Below the pieces are notes generated by a model, which saw only the letters and a list, made by a program, of their open reading frames with translations, was not told where the DNA came from and searched no databases. 64,000 nt of DNA from Bugula neritina. Lineage: Eukaryota > Bryozoa > Gymnolaemata > Cheilostomatida > Bugulidae. The stretch is taken from positions 4,954,628 through 5,018,627 of the forward strand of contig OZ037771.1 of the NCBI GenBank assembly GCA_964035545.1, in the 5' to 3' direction. Position 1 is the stretch's first letter; each line of letters opens with the position of its first letter. Made by a program: the position numbers and the translations under genes. Positions 1 to 12,600 of this stretch are shown piece by piece.

Positions 1-560
1 AACTAAGAGTAGGAGTAAGTATAACTATAAGTATTAGTATTGGTATAAGTATAACATTAACTATAAGTATAAGTTCAAGGTAAGTGATAATCATGATCAT
101 AATGATAATGATAATAATAATATCAACTTAAACTTTAAGTTTAACTCATTAAGTTTAACCTCAGATAATTATTATCATCAATATTATAATATTTTAGTGA
201 TTTACAATTATAAATTACTATTAGTATAAGTATTACTATTACTATTAGTATTAGATTTAGTAATAAACCAGCGGCAGCAGTATTATAATAATTAATAAAT
301 TATTATTAGTATTACTAGCAGTACTAATACTGTTACAACTTGAATTCAAATTGCAAGCATAATCATAAACTATAAGTATAATGATGAAACAAAAACTGAA
401 GATTGAATGATTTAATTTTATCATAATGATTAATATTATCATTATGATAATAATAATCATTTTATGATTATTATTAATAATAGTATTAGTAGCAAAGTTA
501 AAATTATAATGATCGTTATCTAACACTAATAGTAATAGTAACCGTAATGGCAATGAGATT
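1..560. repeat. AT-rich simple-repeat tract
   Basis: The stretch is built of imperfect ATTAGTATTA / TAATACTAAT / ATAATAATGATAAT units that read alike on both strands. The only long open frame is low-complexity N/I/L-rich and is not credible as protein. The same repeat style recurs at 4960-5470 and 31290-31830. Confidence 0.6.
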
Positions 561-3500
561 GCATACAAAACCAAAAAATTGGTCAAGTGTTATGGCATAT
601 GGATATTGGTGCAATATGAATATTCTATTCACCATGATTGAAGAAGAGAAACTGAGGAGTAGCCAATACAATTTATGTATAGAAGAGAGACCTTACAGTA
701 AAGGGCGTGGCTCACTAACATCATAACTGATAGTAAATGTGGCGATATTCACAAAACTAATTGTTGTATAGTCGAACAAGCTACCAGCGAAAGCGTAAAA
801 GACACGCCTACATAAAGAACAAAGTCGCTAATTTTAGTCGTCCTATTGTAGTACTTAGGAGTTATCTTTATCTTTTACTTAGCCCAGAAGTTGACATAAT
901 ATTATATAATAGCGCAGAGAATTGCAACTTGAAAAGCACATGTGATCTATTACTATATAAACGACATAGGTGAAAGGTTATAAAACGGCACAATAATAAA
1001 CACATACTCCAACAAATGAAAAATATTTTCAGATTAATTCCGCTATACATTGAGACTTAAATTTCATAAACCCAGTGCCAAAATAATTATTTGTTAGATA
1101 TCAGAACCACAGGGCAGTCATAAATATTAGGTAGTACAAGCTTTTATATCCTACTAATAGGCAGAAAATGTTGCATAGAAAATTTTACAAGCCCACATGT
1201 ACAAGGAATATTACTAAATAGGTACACATCTAGCAAAGTCATATTGCTTCCATTAAAGAGTAGCAAACACTTGCAAGAATTTCCAGCATTCTTGCAAGAA
1301 TCTTGCAACAACATAAGACAATAATATACAGTTATATAAGTTACATAGGCTTTGTGAATTATCACTCATTAATACAATTTAAATTATTACTTATAGAGAG
1401 ATTGCCCATAATTAATTGAAGACAGCTGGTGTGTAACATATTACAGCATGCTAATTATTATACAAGGTGTTACAGTGTACCAAATGAACTTCTCAATATA
1501 TCCCTCTATATCTCTATTAGGAAAGAGAGAAAGAATAACTCTTAAGAATACCAAATAAAGATAATACCAGTATAATAAAAAGAGTATTTTGAAAGCAATA
1601 TTTTCAGACAATGCTGTTAAATATAGATAAGTGTTTATATCTTCTTCTCTACACTGGATTATAACTGTTAAATACCAAATGAAATATCATGCACTTATAT
1701 ACTGCGTCTCTGGTCATGTGCAATATTTAAATAGGTATTTAGTATGTACCAACACATATGTGACCTCCCACCACAAAACAGGGAGCGTTGGTCAGTTTTT
1801 CAAAATAGAGTTATTAGTACAAAGTTAAAGAGCAGATCTTTGCAATCATTTTGCAATTTATTTGAAGTCTCTAGTGCAGATAGAACTCGAGATATTGATA
1901 TTCAAAAGCCTTGGCGTTTTTAAAACAATCAATTTACGTTTTTGAGAAATTCGCTTTTAAAGTAAGGAGGTCTGGAATAATTTATGGATTATGTGTTTAC
2001 ATTTGTCAAGCCTTAGCAACGGGCCTTTTTATTCTAGCAAACTGGACAAAGTTGATATCAAAACATTTGTTTAAGTATGGGCTTTCAGCTCAACCAGTTT
2101 TTACGTTTCCCAAACAAAAAATTAGGTCAAAGATGGCCGCCAAACTTGTTGTAACTTTATTTTCCCCGAATAGCTATTAAATTGTGATAACAGTTGAAAA
2201 TTTTGCTACTTTCAGCACATATAAGGACCTTTAAGCACTTTTTTGCACCGACATTCATTTGAACCAACTATGCTAACTAGGTGTCGTATGAAACAAAATG
2301 GCAGCCATTTCCTGTTTTACGTTTGCTATTTCCCTCATTATTAATATCTCATGTAACATGTCCAACTGTAGCTATTGAGCCATGCCATTCGATAGTATCA
2401 ATTGTTTCATGCGTAAAAATCATATGAGAGAATCATTCAACTATTATGATATTATACAAAATTTATTCAGTCATACAGTTACAATGTAGAGTGATCAAAA
2501 GTTACACATAGGGAATCAGTTGAGATATTGAGTATTCATACAAGAAAATAAGGTATAAGTTATTTTTAATCTTCAAATCAATTATTATAAACAGATAAAA
2601 GTGTAGAAATTCAGCATAAATGAAACTTAAATTAATTCATATAGCAGAAAGACTGCTTAGGCCTCAGGTGATTCTTATGGTCTCTGAATCTTTGTCCTTG
2701 TTCTTCATAGCGTGAGTTTACAGAGTATAAGCACATAACCAAGAGTTTAATTGCTGCTACAAACGATATTCCAGTAGTCAAAGTTAATAGATGCTGCTAC
2801 TATAAATCTACCCTGTTCATCTATAGCCACTTAGACCTGCAATTATAATATTAAACTTATTTTTAGATAATAAAAGAGAACAATAGTGCATTAGAAATTA
2901 AATCTGGCTATAAAATGTAATTGTTTTAACACCATTTAACTACTATATTACAGCAGCTAATAATTATTGAGCAATTTCTCAACATTTAAGTTTATAGCCA
3001 GTTTGAAGGCACATTTGCAAACTAGTTATTTATAAAATTTCTGAGCATAATGAAATACTAGACACCTTTTTTCGAGTAAAGTTAGCAGAAGCTATAAGCT
3101 TGCAAGCGGTAGCTCTCCAAATGCAGGGAGTCCGGATCACAAGTGTAAGAATGATAGGTTATATGCAGCATGCTCTTGAGCTGTATAGGCGACATACCAA
3201 ACAGCACCTCATCGACAAGTTCCATCATGTTGCCCTCACATCTTCACTTTCCTAAAATGAAAATAATGTTATATTCTTGAATAATAATCATGATGTAGTA
3301 ATAATAATATTTTCTTTTTCTATTGCCATCAAAAATTAAGTCATTTGAATATTTAGCATGTTTGAATCTGCAGTACTAAAGCAATGAGCTTGTATTTGAA
3401 AAATAAAACAACTAATTAATCAATATACTATTTAACATTCAATTCAAAGTGAGTAGACAGAGCTAGCCAAGTAGCAACAAAACCTACTAAATATAGCTAC

Positions 3501-4531
3501 TGCAAAACCAATTTCAATTCAATTATTTACTTAAATATAAATAAATATAATAAATAAATCAGCATAAGTAGTTGTAGTACTCCAATTCTATTTTGAAACT
3601 GGAAAGTCTTGCATGATAAAAGTGATGTATTCTAATAGTCATAGATAACTATAAGATTTAAACTAAGGGTAGCTGTAAGTGTTAGGCTGACAGTGACTAA
3701 CAACAAGTGACTTGACTTTGACATCATTATTATAGTTTCACTCTTAAAGATCTTAATCACTGTTATTATGAATATTATTATTATACTTGAACTTATTCAA
3801 ATTGAATTACATTCGATATTTCAGTATGAGTATAGATTATGTTAAATATTCATATTCAATATAAAAGTAGCGCTCCGCTGACTGTGGACCACTTAACATG
3901 CCCAGACTTAAAATTTCTATAAATAATCAATATGAAAATCAAAATGAACATTTAATACTATGAACTTCAAGTTAATGATAATAATAATATAATATTCAAT
4001 AAGATTATCACAAGAACTAACTGAAAGAATTACTAATAGTATTAGTGTAATACTGAACCCTATTTAATAGTATTATCAATGTGAGTATGAGCATTTAATT
4101 TTGAATAAAAATAAAACACTCAATACTAAAAATTTCTAGTTAAAAATATCATCTTTTTAGCACCAGCTGTTAAAAATGAAAGTCAAGAAAGCATTTGACC
4201 TACATAGGCTAGAGTAAATCACTAAATCAAAATGAAAATGTAATACTATTATTATTTATTAATACAAATAACTTAATAAGTATATAACTCGGATTGATTG
4301 ATATTTTAATCATCATCATGATTATTAATATTATTAAATTCAAAAACTACAGCATTAGAAGTAGAAGTATAACTTTAACTATAAGTATAAGTTAATAACT
4401 ACTAGTGAATTATATAATTATTTAGTAGCGTAAATGAGCTATTTTCAGTATAATTACCTGCTTTGTAGTGATTTAATCATAAAGTCCAAAGATAAAGATC
4501 AATATTAAACTACAGCTAAGGAAATTAGTTG
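561..4531. other. AT-rich intergenic or intronic DNA, no firm gene
   Basis: I see no recognisable protein family, RNA gene or clean transposon terminus here. Open frames are under 90 codons and have no familiar motifs. A non-AT-rich patch at about 3080-3235 is open on both strands and is listed separately. Two short 'atggc(c/a)gcc' patches near 2132 and 2300 lie in opposite surroundings but do not form a convincing inverted repeat. Confidence 0.4.
3082..3232 (-). other. Possible orphan exon, strand uncertain
   Basis: A patch of balanced base composition inside AT-rich DNA. On the minus strand it reads about 47 codons beginning MMELVDEVLFGMSP and ending at a TAA at 3082-3084. A pyrimidine-rich acceptor-like TTTTCATTTTAG lies just upstream, but it does not join this frame without a stop. 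On the plus strand a frame of similar length ending in TAA near 3255 is also open. I do not recognise either product. It could be a terminal exon of a gene outside the window or chance. Confidence 0.2.
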
Positions 4532-4540
4532 CGTTAAAAG

Positions 4541-4577
4541 CGGTTTTTGTAAACTGCGTAAACGGAAAAGCGGAAAT
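4541..4577 (+). repeat. Left terminal inverted repeat of the Mutator-like element
   Basis: Starts CGGTTTTTGTAAACTGCG and pairs with 8988-9024 on the opposite strand: 24 perfect bp, then one substitution-rich step and a shared GCGGAAA. Preceded directly by the target-site copy CGTTAAAAG at 4532-4540. Confidence 0.8.
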
Positions 4578-4959
4578 TTCTGCAAAAACGGCGGAAAAGT
4601 ACTTAACCGAGCAATTTTTTTAGTAATCGCTGCGTAATACTTTTGTGTATGCACGAAGCATAGGTTTTAGTTGAAAAATGACACAACTCTAAAATTAAAA
4701 TAATCTTGCATTAAGAAAACCTCGGCAACGTGTTAAGTACTTAGTCTATTTCATCCCTCACAACCAACGTGATATCTTCAACTCTACAAGTACACCCCTT
4801 CAACTGAACAGCTTATATCTTTTTGCTTGAACCTAAAATTCTCACTTCGACTTTCCAATATAACAAATAAAGCTAGAGATGGGTAAGCTCAATCTGCTTA
4901 TAAATTATTAATAACATTTTTAAACTAAATAATTGTCGATTAAAATAATAATCTAAATC

Positions 4960-5470
4960 ATATTAACGATTAAATTTAATAAATAATAATTATAATATTA
5001 ATATTAATAGAAATATTAATAATACTAATACTAATACTAATAGTAATACTAATACTAATAGTAATAGTAATACTCAATAGTAATAGTATCACTTTTACTA
5101 ATACTAATAGTAATACTAATAGCGTTTAATTAATAATATAAATAATAATTAATATACTTATACTTATAGTTATAGTGATAATTATATATTAACTTATAGA
5201 TTACGATATCATTTCAACTTTAGGTATTGAATTACATTTATTATAATTATAATTATATTACTAATACTAATATTAATACTAATAGTAATAGTAAATGTAA
5301 TACTATTAGTATAGCTATTAAACTTAGTGCTACTAGTTCTATTACTATGTCTATTGTCTATTAGTATTACTATTACTATTAAACTTAGTATAAGTATAAG
5401 TATTAGTATTATGTTAATTAATATTTTAGTATTACATTAATTATTAATATTAATAATAATAATATAATCA
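4960..5470. repeat. TACTAATAGTAA-type imperfect microsatellite
   Basis: Runs of ACTAAT, AGTAAT and ATTAGT units in both orientations, the same sequence style as 1-560 and 31290-31830. It lies inside the Mutator-like transposon. Confidence 0.65.
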
Positions 5471-6105
5471 TAATGATAATCATTGTCATTATATAAAGTG
5501 TAGTATTATTATTAGCCTATTATTTTAATATAATTTTGTATTATTAATAATAATAATTCATAATTGTATTGATACTGTAGTAGTAATTCACATCTGCTTA
5601 TCTTATGTTTATTTTAATTCATTTAATTATATATGTAATTCACTAACCAGTAATTGTTAAATGGTATTGTGATATTAATATAAGTTTATAATTATACTTA
5701 TGGTATATTGATTAATAATTAGTAAGTCTAAGACAAGATGGATAGTAATACTTATACTACTTGAGTGTTTTATTCAAATCGTTGAGAAAAAGTGCATCAA
5801 ACTTTCACATTGATGCAGTTGAACTTAAACATATATGTGTTTAATGAATTGGCTATAACACTCAGTCACATGTTATCTTAAAACCCATTGTATACCCTGT
5901 TAAGACTCATTTTGGTCTTGTGGTGCAGATATAGTGTATTTGACATTTGTCTTGTGAAAGTAACAGTCTTTTTCATATTAAATAAGCCAAAAAGTCTAGG
6001 TTTTTTTTAAGCCAGATTGTTGTTCTGATTATATAATTTGAAGTCAAGAATATTCATTGTTTAGCATTCATTGTAATGGTCCTGTTGTTTTGATAATTTT
6101 TACAG

Positions 6106-7385
6106 ATTATAGAGATATAACTAATTTTGGAAATACATGCTTTTTAAATGCATGTATTCAAACTATAAGCCGCACACCACCGCTACAAGTAAATTCTGAG
6201 TACATAAATTTTAATTTATCTTTTTCTTAGGGGATTAATATGACTTTAAACCTAGATTTAAAGTAACTTGTTCTATTTATATAGGAAATAAATGGTCATG
6301 TTTTTTCATACTGTAATCGAGAAGTAGATCACTGTTTTGGTCTTTTGGTCTCACTTTAGTGTTTTTTTTGGTTATATATGTTTCATTTGTTACTGTGCCA
6401 GTAGCAATTCCACAGATCAAGGGCTGAATTTCATGGCTAACGATAAATTTCAAATCCCTTATCAAAAACCAAATGTATAATTGACATTTTAATCAAGAAT
6501 AGCCACCAATTAAGGCTTCTTTTACATACATATTTTGTTTTTAGAGGTTTTACCTGATTTCATGAATAATGAGCAGCATGATGTTGCCGAGGTATTAATG
6601 GAAGTTTATAACATGCGATGCAATAGGTTGGGTAACATTAACATTGCTTGAACACATTTGTTGCTTATGTATAGTTTATAATTCCTAAAGTGACAGTTAG
6701 TAGGTACACTAAACACTTATGCTCTTTTCTTCAATGGGACAAAATTGTTCTGGTCAGAAGTTGAATAGTTGACTAAATGTCATTTCTGCAATGCTGAAAC
6801 AGCATTTGCTCAGTCAATGAATTTATTACCAGTTCCTCTATTAGAGGTGATTTGGCAACAAATAGAACATTTATTTTATTGGCACTATAGCATCACGTTT
6901 TTGTATTGGCTATTTTATTTGTTACAGAGTGAGGTCACACTGCAGGGCATCAATTCAGTTCCAAGAAACTAGATGGATATGTTTTCGAAGGGTACTTTGT
7001 GCATTTTATGTTTACATAATATTTTGGACCATATTCTTGAGAATTTTTGACTACTGAATAAATACTCATGTTACTATTTTCCAACTCTAGTAGTCTAGAT
7101 ATAACTGTACAACTGTCTCAGTTTACAAAGCTTCCAAAAGTCTTAGCTATCACTTTGAAAAGATTTGATGAACCAGGAGTCAAGTTAACTAAAAACTTGG
7201 AAGTACTGGATTTGCTTTATATAACAGATAAGAGTAGGGTGAGAAGTATTTAACAAATACTTGTATACAAAGAGGCACAATACAAGAGCAGTTTATTGCT
7301 GTTGCAGGAACAAAGATTTAATTAGCTCCAAGAATAAATGCAATAGGTATTACGGACATTCTGGTTCTAATAACTGTGATAAAGG
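6106..7385 (+). pseudogene. Decayed ubiquitin-specific protease (USP) exons
   Basis: Family: USPs are cysteine proteases that remove ubiquitin. Exon 6106-6188 (after TTTTTACAG) encodes the Cys-box NFGNTCFLNACIQ. It joins in phase 0 over a GTAAAT...AGAG intron to 6547-6626, which encodes EQHDVAEVL, the QxDAxEFL box. Region 6774-6846 encodes KCHFCN, a zinc-ribbon half, with LLPVPLLE. Region 6927-7000 reads EVTLQGINS and then, after a one-base shift, SKKLDGYVFE. Region 7098-7240 holds LPKVLAITLKRF, the typical USP motif. Region 7309-7384 has a weak HSGSNNC in place of the His-box. The shift, the phase clashes between later exons and the missing GHY motif point to decay. No start codon is seen. 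All of it lies inside the transposon at 4541-9024. The family call is firm; the gene-versus-pseudogene call is less so. Confidence 0.72.
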
Positions 7386-7569
7386 TACAGCTGTATAATC
7401 AGCTATATTGTTTATTTTTTGCTGTGTGTTTTGTCATTAGCTTTGCACTTGTGAAGAAAATTGTAATTTGTTGATTGTTTGTTTTGGCAGCTTTGTTTGT
7501 GTTCAAGAAGAGAATCCTTGGAATATTTCCCTGCGCTACTCACTGTTACAAATTCATAGGACTTGCTTG

Positions 7570-7755
7570 CTAGCATGTGCAAGTCCTTTGAAGTTGACTG
7601 CTGAGTTGACAGAACAGTAAACCACCAGCTCCGTCACAAGACTCCAATGTAATCAAGTTGCTTTTTACAAATTGGTTTGGTTTCAATGTAGCTGTCACAC
7701 CACTGTGATTGCGATTGTCACTTTCAAAGTAAAGAATGACAGCTGATTGTTCCAT
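7570..7755 (-). other. Unidentified short open frame inside the transposon
   Basis: A 61-codon frame starting MEQSAVILYFESDN, more balanced in composition than its surroundings, on the strand opposite the USP exons. I do not recognise it. It may be a second captured fragment or chance. Confidence 0.15.
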
Positions 7756-8987
7756 TATTATTTACATATTTCCTCTAGATCGTATTGTAGCATCAAAGAA
7801 GACCTACTGAGAACATATTGATTTATTTAGCGGTATTTTAACTGTTAGCAAGACTTTGCAAAATGTATACATTCATATTAGGTGTTTAGGGCATTAAAGC
7901 TTTGATAAGCTGTTGCATATTTGCAATTATATGCAAGGCGTTATAAGCCATGACGAAGTTTCAGTTGTTCAGCATTTTGGTGACATTTCGTCAGCAAATA
8001 TGTTTTTGTAATTTTTATTTGCTGTGCCTTGAACACATCTTTATACAAAACTAAAAAATTGATTTTTTTTTTTCTTCTTACTTTTACTTATATTATTGCA
8101 TCATATTTTATGTTTTATTGTATAAATATCAAATAGTTCTTCAAGTTATTGTGTTCTTTGATTACATCATGCTGTACAGTAATACATACAAGTTACTAGT
8201 ATGTACATTTTCACTCACATCTTTACAATATTATTTTAAAGAACAAAAATTTAAAACAACTTTGCTGCCATGGCTATTCATTTACTTCTAGTGAGTTATC
8301 GATCAAAGTTTTGAGCACAAGGCCCAAGTTTGAGGTAGTGGAAGTAAGACACTTTAAGCACAAAGCTAAAAAGTTCTGCATTTTAACCCATAAGTATTAA
8401 CTTGGTTTATTTATCAAATTATTTATTTGATGAAATTATACTAATTGAGTCACACTATTTGAAATAGCATTGTACTATAAATACTAACGATAGTTCTACG
8501 TTTTATAGTTAAAGTTTGAAAATACTCATGAGCATGATAACAATAATAAGCATTTTTTTATTATAACAATTACATGCAACGATAAATATTAACTTATTTT
8601 CACTGTAGTTTTTAATGAGATATTTTAATGGGAATTTCGATAAAAAAAATAATATTATGCTGGCTAGATAACTTAAGTCGTACGAATGTTAGTTGAACAA
8701 CTAAAATTTAGTTAATAGTAAAACATCGAAGGTTTTGGTATCTATGCAACTACGAGAATCACAATTATTGGGCTCGGTTTTGTAGTTTAAAAGTTAATTA
8801 TTAGCAGGTAAAAATGTAATTGTCAACATCATAATAAAAACTAGTTGTGTAACTAAACTCTTTGTGCGCCGACGGCTTGGATGTTTCGTGATTTTATGGC
8901 CACGCTCACGCAACCAGATTTTATGTTTAAAAGTAGTCGTTAGAAGTTTTTTTGAGTTGTTTTCTCCTGTTTACGTTTCCGCCACTT

Positions 8988-9024
8988 TTTTCCGCCTTTA
9001 CGTTTACGCAGTTTACAAAAACCG
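8988..9024 (-). repeat. Right terminal inverted repeat of the Mutator-like element
   Basis: Inverse complement of 4541-4577. It is followed directly by the second target-site copy CGTTAAAAG at 9025-9033. Confidence 0.8.
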
Positions 9025-9378
9025 CGTTAAAAGCTAACTTAATCTTTGCAGCCAGCGCCAAAAATAGCTAATACTAAACTTAGTTTCAGAAGTAGGCTTC
9101 CTATCATGCGAGCAGAATGCAAGAGCTACCTTTATTAAACAAAGAATTATTTGTAGGATTCCGCGCTATGAAATGTTTTAATTTCATTTTCGTAATAGTA
9201 ATGATAACTCCGAGTCAACTTGACTACGATCCGCCATTTTGAAGAAATATTTAATGCATAGTTACCAACTTTAGAGTTGATTTTGAGGTTGAAGGAATTA
9301 GCAAATGCTTGCGAAAATAAGATATTTGAAATCCTCGAGTTTTTCTGTATAAGAAAAGTTTAAAATGTGAGAACTGGC

Positions 9379-9652
9379 TGTTGAATGTGTTGCCATTGTG
9401 TTTAGTATTTATTATGAAATACGTTATTGATTGCTGATTTAAATTATCGAGCAAACTGACTGACTGATTTAATTATTTGATAATAAAATATTTATTAGAA
9501 TGAAAAACAGCGTGATGGTTTTGTATAATATAAAACGGAAGAGAAGGGGTAAACAAGTATACAGCGATTCTAGTACAGCAATTAGTTAGTACATTGTCAC
9601 GTGATTGTTATGAATGTGATTAGCGATAGGATCGCATGATTGTTTCTCAACA
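9379..9652 (-). repeat. Copia 3' LTR
   Basis: 274 bp with TGTTGA...TCAACA ends. It matches 13749-14022 throughout. The 5-bp target copy CTGGC precedes it at 9374-9378. Confidence 0.95.
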
Positions 9653-9663
9653 CGCCCCCTCAA
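9653..9663 (-). promoter_or_regulatory. Copia polypurine tract overlapping the stop codon
   Basis: The minus strand reads TGAGGGGGCG directly before the 3' LTR. The TGA is the gag-pol stop codon, so coding sequence runs to the plus-strand primer. Confidence 0.8.
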
Positions 9664-12600
9664 GCATGTGATTTGATAGCTAGTAGCTCCAGGGCAATTC
9701 TGAGATTGGTTTTAGGCAAGCTCTTAGTCATGACATTGGCAGGGTTCTCAGCTCCTCTGATGTGTTGGTATACTATGGTGGTTTGCTCTCTGACAATGTG
9801 GAATCTAATGTCAATGTGTTTGCTCCTCTGATGTGAGTATGGTTGTCCCTTGGTGAGGGCAATGGCTCCAAGGTTGTCAGTGAAAAGTGTGTTAGGGTTA
9901 GGCTGTTTCATCTTGAATGTTTTGCACAAAGTCTGTAGGAATAGCATCTCCTTTGTAGCTTCGGCTAATGCCATGTATTCGGCCTCGCATGATGATAAGG
10001 CCACTGTGGGTTGTCGTCGGCTGTTCCAACTTATAGGGGCTCCACCCAGTGTGAATACATATCCTGTAGTTGATCTTCGTGTAGAGGTTTCTCCGCCCCA
10101 ATCTGCATCCACATAGCCCACTAGTTCTTGTTGATTGGGAGTGAATCTCAGATTGAATCCTTTTGTACCTTTAAGGTATCGTAGCAGCCGTTTCAAGGCA
10201 GCAATATGTGCAGGCCCAGGTCTTTCTAAGTGTTGGGAGAGCTTCCCAATGATCCATGCTAGGTCTGGACGTGTGGCAGTCATTAGGTATATGAGAGAAC
10301 CTATAACTTGTCTGTAGGGGTAGTCCTTTGAATGCTCATGTTCGTCGTCTGTTGCTTTTTCTAGTTGTAAGTCCTTTTCAGCAGGAGTATATACAGGGTT
10401 GCAATTTGCCATATTGTAGGTGTTCAGCAGCGTGTCTATGTAGCGCTCCTGTGACATAGTGTACTGGTCCTCATGTCTCCTGAAGTCTATCCCCAGGAAC
10501 CAGCTTAATTCTCCTCTATCATCCATGTTGAATTTTTGTTGCATCATAGATTTGGTTTGTGTGATTCTGTTGTCGTCTCGGCAGCAGAGAAGGATGTCAT
10601 CAACCCAGAAAAGAATGATGATGTTGGCTGATTTATCTGAAGGGTCCTCTTTTGAGTATAGGCAAGGGTCTCCAGCACCAGGTGTGAAGCCTTGCTCCTT
10701 GAGGAAAGTGGTCAGTGTTTGGTGCCAATTGCGTCCGCTTTGCTTGAGGCCATAAATGGATTTGTTGAGACGACAAGAAAGCTTCCCTTGTTTGTTGGTT
10801 TCTTCGTACCCTTCAGGCTGTTGTAGATAAATTTCCTTATCGATTGGTGCGTTTAGGTACGCTCCTTTAACATCTAGTTGATGTATTTTCATGTTTTCAT
10901 TTGCTGCTTTCTGTAACAGCAATCTGATAGATGTGAATCTGGTGGTTGGACTGTAAGTTTCGTCATAGTCAACTCCTTGTATTTGTGAAAATCCTTTTGC
11001 TACATATCTAGCTTTATGTTGAGTTTCACCTGGCGTTTTTCCCTGTTTGAGGGTATAAACCCATCTGCCCTTGGTCTCTGTCCTGTCTTCAGGTAGCGGC
11101 TGGATAGACCAGGTGTTTGAATCACGTAGGGTGTTTATTTCCTTGTCCATGGCTTTCTTCCAGGCTTCTTTATCTTTTGAATTTACAGCTTCTTGGTAGG
11201 ACAGTGGTATGTTTGCCATCAGTGAGCAAGCATAGTCAGTGTCTTCTATGTCATAGTCCTGTAGGTATGTAGGAGGCTTTCGTTTCCGTTCCGATTTACG
11301 TGGTTCAGGTTGGTTGGTGGCCTTTGCCGGATCTGGTGCAGGTTCTTGTGGTATGGTATTCTGAGTACCATTTCTGCTGTTTAGTGCGGGTCCTTGTGGC
11401 ATGACGTTCATTGCGTCATTTCCGCATGTTTGTGCAGGTTCTTGTGGCATGGTATTCTGGGTACCATTTCTGCTGTTTTGTGCGGGTCCTTGTGGTATGG
11501 CGTTCATTGCGTCATTTCCGCATATTTGTGCAGGTTCTTGTGGCATGGTATTCTGAGTACCATTTCTGCTGTTTTGTGCGGGTCCTTGTGGTATGACGTT
11601 CATTGCGTCATTTCCGCATATTTGTGGTATGACATTTCTGGATGTAACAATTTTCTGATTAGGGGTAAGTATAAGGTAGCCTTGGGCCTTTGTGTTGACA
11701 CCAAGATATATGCCGCTTTGTCCGCGGTCACTGAGTTTTAACTTATTTCCCTCTGAAAAGAATGTGCATTGGGATCCAAAATTGTGAATTTTCCTCATGT
11801 CGGGTAGCGTGCCTGTGAATAACTCATAAGCTGTCTTTCCCGTCCGTCTCTGGTAGCTTCGGTTTCTTAGGTACTTAGCATGGTCAGCGGCAAAACTCCA
11901 GAAAGTCTTGGGGAGATTTGAATCTTTAAGTAGGCATCGTGCTGTGTCCATTATGGTGCGCCAAGTCCTCTCTGATTTACCATTCTGGTAGGATGAGTAG
12001 GGTGCTGTAGTGGTGTGTTTGATTCCCCTCTCGCGTAGCACGGCTTCAAATGGCTGTCCAAGGTACTCCATGCCGTTGTCAGTATGGATCTCCTTCACAT
12101 TTCCTATAGGTGCCACATCTGCAATGAATTGCTTAAGTGCAGTGGTGGCATCACTTTTGTGGCGTATATTGTAGGTGAACAACATACTGGAAAATTCATC
12201 TATGAAGTTTATTATGTAGTTTTGTCCTCCTCTAGCAGTTGGTGTGATGGGTCCGCATAAGTCAGAGTGTACACGTTGTAGAGGTTGTGTAGCTAGTTCA
12301 GGTTTATCGTCTTGTTTGTGAGGTTGTTTGGTGATTTTACTTTCGTCACATGTCTTGCATGCAATTTTTAATTTTGCTCCAGTTATGGTCATACCTGTTG
12401 TCACTTTCTCCAGCTCAATTATGTCATTGGTGTTCATATGACCCAGTGCCCTGTGCCAATCGGGCAGCGATTTTGCGGTGTTTATTGAGTCACCTGTATG
12501 GGTTGTCTTGAGGAAGTACAATCTGCCTTTGGGCATAATTGGAAAAGTTATCCTGTCGACTGTCAGTATATTTTTCTCTCTAGAGAAATGTACTTTTGCC

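Larger units (their letters stand above)
4541..9024. mobile_element. Mutator-like DNA transposon, non-autonomous, carrying USP exons
   Basis: A 4484-bp element. The left end starts CGGTTTTTGTAAACTGCG and the right end is its exact inverse complement. The first 24 bp match perfectly, then a GCGGAAA motif follows about 5 bp later on both sides and is repeated subterminally. It is flanked by an exact 9-bp direct repeat, CGTTAAAAG, at 4532-4540 and 9025-9033. A 9-bp duplication with G+C-richer inverted termini is characteristic of Mutator-like elements, so that assignment is an inference from structure. No transposase frame is visible. The interior holds simple repeats (4960-5470) and decayed ubiquitin-specific protease exons (6106-7385), which kept introns and so were not acquired from mRNA. 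Confidence 0.72.
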
